From Cyclostephanos tholiformis (taxonomy: Eukaryota; Bacillariophyta; Thalassiosirophyceae; Thalassiosirales; Thalassiosiraceae), in assembly GCA_036939975.1 (NCBI GenBank), contig JALLPB010001603.1, positions 1 to 11,132 on the forward strand: a stretch of 11,132 nucleotides of DNA, given 5' to 3'. The position numbers were made by a program, and so were the translations under genes. How positions within the stretch are numbered: position 1 is the first letter of the stretch; the number at the start of each line of letters is the position of its first letter. The notes below the pieces were generated by a model that was not told the DNA's origin, ran no database searches, and saw only the letters and a program-made list of their open reading frames with translations. Below, in pieces: positions 8,674 through 11,132 of the stretch.

Positions 8674-8946
8674 CACATCGATTACGCCAATTTGTCAACA
8701 GAAAACTCAAGGGGATTCTACACAGGCAGATACAAAACCATCTTCAGGAGGTTGAAGAACTAAAGAGGTCTCTACAACTACCTTGTCAAAGCCTACGGCT
8801 GCTGCTTAAATGTTGGAACAATGGGCCCCCCTCTACCAAACCCCACTACACTTGCATTCTTTTCGGAGACAATGGACGACCCGATTGACGGCTACCGCTT
8901 CTTTACTTACAACGATGACAAGAGCGAGGAGGGATCGGATGACTGA
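8674..8946 (+). pseudogene. Possible degraded coding fragment with one internal stop
   Basis: In one frame this stretch reads RGFYTGRYKTIFRRLKN, a TAA at 8761-8763, then RGLYNYLVKAYGCCLNVGTM and, after a proline-rich link, DDPIDGYRFFTYNDDKSEE before TGA at 8944-8946. The residue mix looks protein-like on both sides of the stop. Overlapping frames are also open here, and I recognise no family. It may be an upstream fragment of the same retroelement-like unit or chance. Confidence 0.2.
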
Positions 8947-9025
8947 CTCACAACCAGAGGGAAGGCATAAGTAGACTCGATTGAGGACACACAATGGATA
9001 ATGGATTGATCAAGAGCAAGGAACA

Positions 9026-9328
9026 ATGGCGGAAAGCTACGGAATGATAGAAACAGGGGAAGGCAGCAAGGATATGCCAACGATGAATACGGGGAAGGAC
9101 CGCTCACAAAAAAAGCAAAGAGATTGCCACGACCCCGATATGGCCATCAAAGGGAGTCGGGGCAGTCACACCTGGCGAACAGATAATCAGCAAACAGGAG
9201 CAGCAGTCATCCAAAAAAAGGAGAAGAACAAAAACGAACAATGGAGGAATATTTTGGGAAGGGAGACAGGGTTTAGCCGCCATCCAAAGGGGGGATACCA
9301 GTTCAATCAATCCTTCTCCAATGCCTAA
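9026..9328 (+). CDS. Short basic hypothetical protein (100 aa) upstream of the large frame
   Basis: The ATG at 9026 is in a good context (ACAATGG). The protein is hydrophilic, rich in Lys, Arg, Gln and Gly (for example RSQKKQRDCHDPD and QKKEKNKNEQW), with no recognised domain, signal peptide or membrane segment. It ends 20 bp before the ATG of the large frame. It could be a real upstream reading frame, a decayed N-terminal part of the large protein, or chance in A-rich DNA; another frame is also open from about 9127 to 9328. Confidence 0.25.
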   Translation: MAESYGMIETGEGSKDMPTMNTGKDRSQKKQRDCHDPDMAIKGSRGSHTWRTDNQQTGAAVIQKKEKNKNEQWRNILGRETGFSRHPKGGYQFNQSFSNA

Positions 9329-9348
9329 CAAAGACTAAAGCAAGCTTG

Positions 9349-11132
9349 ATGGAAGAGGAGAAATCCAATGACCTACAGAAGAGGGCAACCGCAGTAGAGG
9401 ATCACTTGGAGGTGGATCTTGAAGGGTTTGCACCAGGTGTCCGGCCTAAAAGAAACATGACCAAGAAGAGAGAGAACAAGGGAAAAGAAGCAACCATGGA
9501 AGCACAAGTCCAGAAAACGAAAGAAAGGAAGCCAACAATTGCATTCGGACAAACAGAAGTAGTGAAAGAGAAACCCATTGTATACATGGAATGTGTAATC
9601 GGCTTTGAGATCAGAGTTGATAAAGGTAACAACACCAAACAAGCCTTTGACAAGAAACTGATGGAAGGATTGGGGTTCATTCAACAGTACTTCCTTCCAC
9701 ATGAGAAGGACAAGAAGCTCAAACCGATCCGCTCCAGGAGTGACATGCCAAAGTACCAGGTTGTCATGAAAGGATATTTCCGCATTCCAAACAACAATGC
9801 ATTCAGTAACGTGCAACAAGAGAATGGCAGGGTGGTCAAAGGCTCAGGAATTATGGGCTTCAAACTTGACCCTCAGCAATGCCTGGAAAAGGCATCTGGC
9901 AACCTTAGAGCAATGGGATGCTCAATCTTCTTCAAGAAGTGTCAAGAGGTGGATACAGTATCCAACTTTGTCTTCCTTGGTCCTTGGAGTCCCAAACTCT
10001 ACCTTCAAAGACACAGTCAAAGAAACAGTGGACGGTGTATTGCAGAATCTTGAAGAGGAACTAATTCAGAGCAATAAAGACTACATCCTGATAGCCAGCC
10101 AGAAGGAGAACTGGATAAAATATGCTATCACTAGAGAATACCCAGGGGGGATGCCCTGGGAGGATCAAGCGGAAACAAAAAAGAAGAAACAAGTGTCAAA
10201 CAATTCGCGATTGGCCTTTGTTTTCCACGTCTATTGGCCAGATGAACAAAGATTGGCAACTCTGTTGGATAGTGCCAAGTATCTCAACTTATGGCATACG
10301 CACTGGGGAGGAGTCGCGTTCACTGTGGAACAACTGGATTTCTCCATGCCCACAGGAGTAAAGGACAGATACATCAAGATGATGCAGTCACACGGTGCAA
10401 TGCAATTGAGCATGGGGGCGGCAACAATCCCGTGCATTGTAATGGTGACAAGGAAATTCACTCTTTGTCTCACTCCAGACGAGACCGGCCAGCCACATGA
10501 GCCAACAGAAAAGTCATTGATGGACATTCTCCATATAATGGAAATTGCAGACAAGAAGGTATGGCTATACATTGTACGGGAGTCAAAAGGCATTCACACA
10601 GGGTACTTCTCCAGCATGGTTGAGGAAGTTAAAGCACATGTTGCAGCCTTTATTTGTTGTCCTGCAGCTCAGGTGTACTACTGGCTAAAACGTAAGGGCT
10701 GGATTGGAGAGGACATGAACAGACTTATAGGTAAATGCTTCCCCATGGACCAACAACAGAAAGTCACGGCCTCCAGAAACATTACAGAAAAGGGGGTTGC
10801 CGTGCTGAAAGATAACGAGGAGGATGACATAACCAACGCAGCAAGTAAAACAGGGCTGTTCAACATGTCCCTGGGCTTATCGGACAAAGAACAATGCAAA
10901 CAAATGGCAAAAATAGGATACAATGAATTGGCAATATCCTATGGCAAGGCTGCGGCAGGATCCATGGAGGCCTATAACTTCTCCACTGGCGCCTCAATCA
11001 CCACCGTTCATGCAGAAAGAGAGAGGGGAGAAACATTGGTGGCACGGCCACTTCAGTTGGTCATCGCTTGGTACCTTTCTCTTAGGCTACTTAATTTGTA
11101 CTTAGGTGGTTGGCTAAAAAGGGGGGCTTTAC
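9349..11132 (+). pseudogene. Large retroelement-type (gag-like) hypothetical protein, frameshifted, 3' partial
   Basis: The ATG at 9349 opens a frame that runs to TGA 10051-10053. Sense appears to leave that frame near 9981, and a second frame (+1) stays open from there to the last base, 380 codons without a stop. The combined product would exceed 590 aa. Residues 1-70 are very Lys/Glu-rich (PKRNMTKKRENKGKE). The middle (about 9580-9980) reads like an alpha/beta domain (ECVIGFEIRVDKGNN, GFIQQYFLPHEKD). Further on come RLAFVFHVYWPDEQRLA, DRYIKMMQSHGAMQLSM, VYYWLKRKGWIGED and KDNEEDDITNAAS. No zinc knuckle or polymerase motif is visible. It resembles large, uncharacterised multicopy diatom proteins that I associate with retroelements, a recollection I cannot verify. 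The final 35 residues turn hydrophobic (LQLVIAWYLSLRLLNL), which may be real or a further shift. Confidence 0.55.
9975..9988 (+). repeat. 7-bp tandem duplication causing the frameshift
   Basis: CCTTGGT (9975-9981) is followed by CCTTGGA (9982-9988). Removing one copy would join NFVFLG directly to VPNSTFKDTV in a single frame, which explains the +1 shift in the large frame. Confidence 0.65.

Larger units (their letters stand above)
8285..11132 (+). mobile_element. Probable retroelement-like unit, boundaries undefined, runs off the right edge
   Basis: From about 8300 the + strand becomes strongly A-rich and T-poor; for example 9481-9540 has 31 A and 4 T in 60 bases. That strand asymmetry is typical of retroelement genomic strands and differs from the host genes at 1-5345. 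The only substantial coding region is the large frameshifted frame from 9349. I see no LTR pair, primer-binding site, reverse transcriptase, integrase or poly(A) tail in the window, so the class is unknown and the left limit is only where the composition changes. Confidence 0.4.

Noticed and set aside
9373..9819. Open frame of 148 codons on the - strand under the large retroelement-like frame
   Set aside because: A Cys/Phe/Leu-rich product arises automatically from complementing Lys/Glu-rich codons; no motif supports it.
8142..11132. LTR pair, CRISPR-like array or tandem repeats in the right part
   Set aside because: No repeated block longer than a few bases was seen on reading both strands; LTRs could lie outside the window.

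Overview
The window looks like nuclear DNA of a diatom or a closely related stramenopile. It has eukaryotic genes with short GT-AG introns (82-99 nt), a plant-type mariner element, and a large A-rich retroelement-like open frame resembling the uncharacterised multicopy proteins I associate with diatom genomes. The host assignment is inference; nothing in the window names a species.

Left half (1-5607), host genes. A PRP40-type splicing factor (two WW and five FF domains, about 785 aa, one 93-nt intron) lies on the + strand at 3-2453. It converges tail-to-tail on a long-chain acyl-CoA synthetase on the - strand (5315-2985, four exons, about 683 aa). The synthetase ends in Ser-Lys-Leu, a type 1 peroxisomal targeting signal, so it probably activates fatty acids for peroxisomal beta-oxidation. 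The two genes share a 531-bp intergenic region and show no functional link.

Middle (5608-8139), a complete mariner-like DNA transposon of 2532 bp with TA target duplications and terminal inverted repeats beginning CTCCTCTGTCCCATAT. It inserted 293 bp upstream of the synthetase start codon. Its transposase gene is broken by one frameshift and by a TGA; a later TAG may be a third lesion. All three D residues of the catalytic triad survive. A phase-matched 211-nt intron appears to join the transposase tail to an unusual, strongly acidic C-terminal extension.

Right part (8142-11132), A-rich sequence that I read as a retroelement-like unit running off the right edge. Its only long coding region starts at 9349 and reads in one frame to about 9981. 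It then continues, after a 7-bp tandem duplication that shifts the frame, as an uninterrupted frame to the last base of the window. No reverse transcriptase, integrase, LTR or CRISPR is visible. The stretch 8285-9345 holds only short, low-confidence frames.
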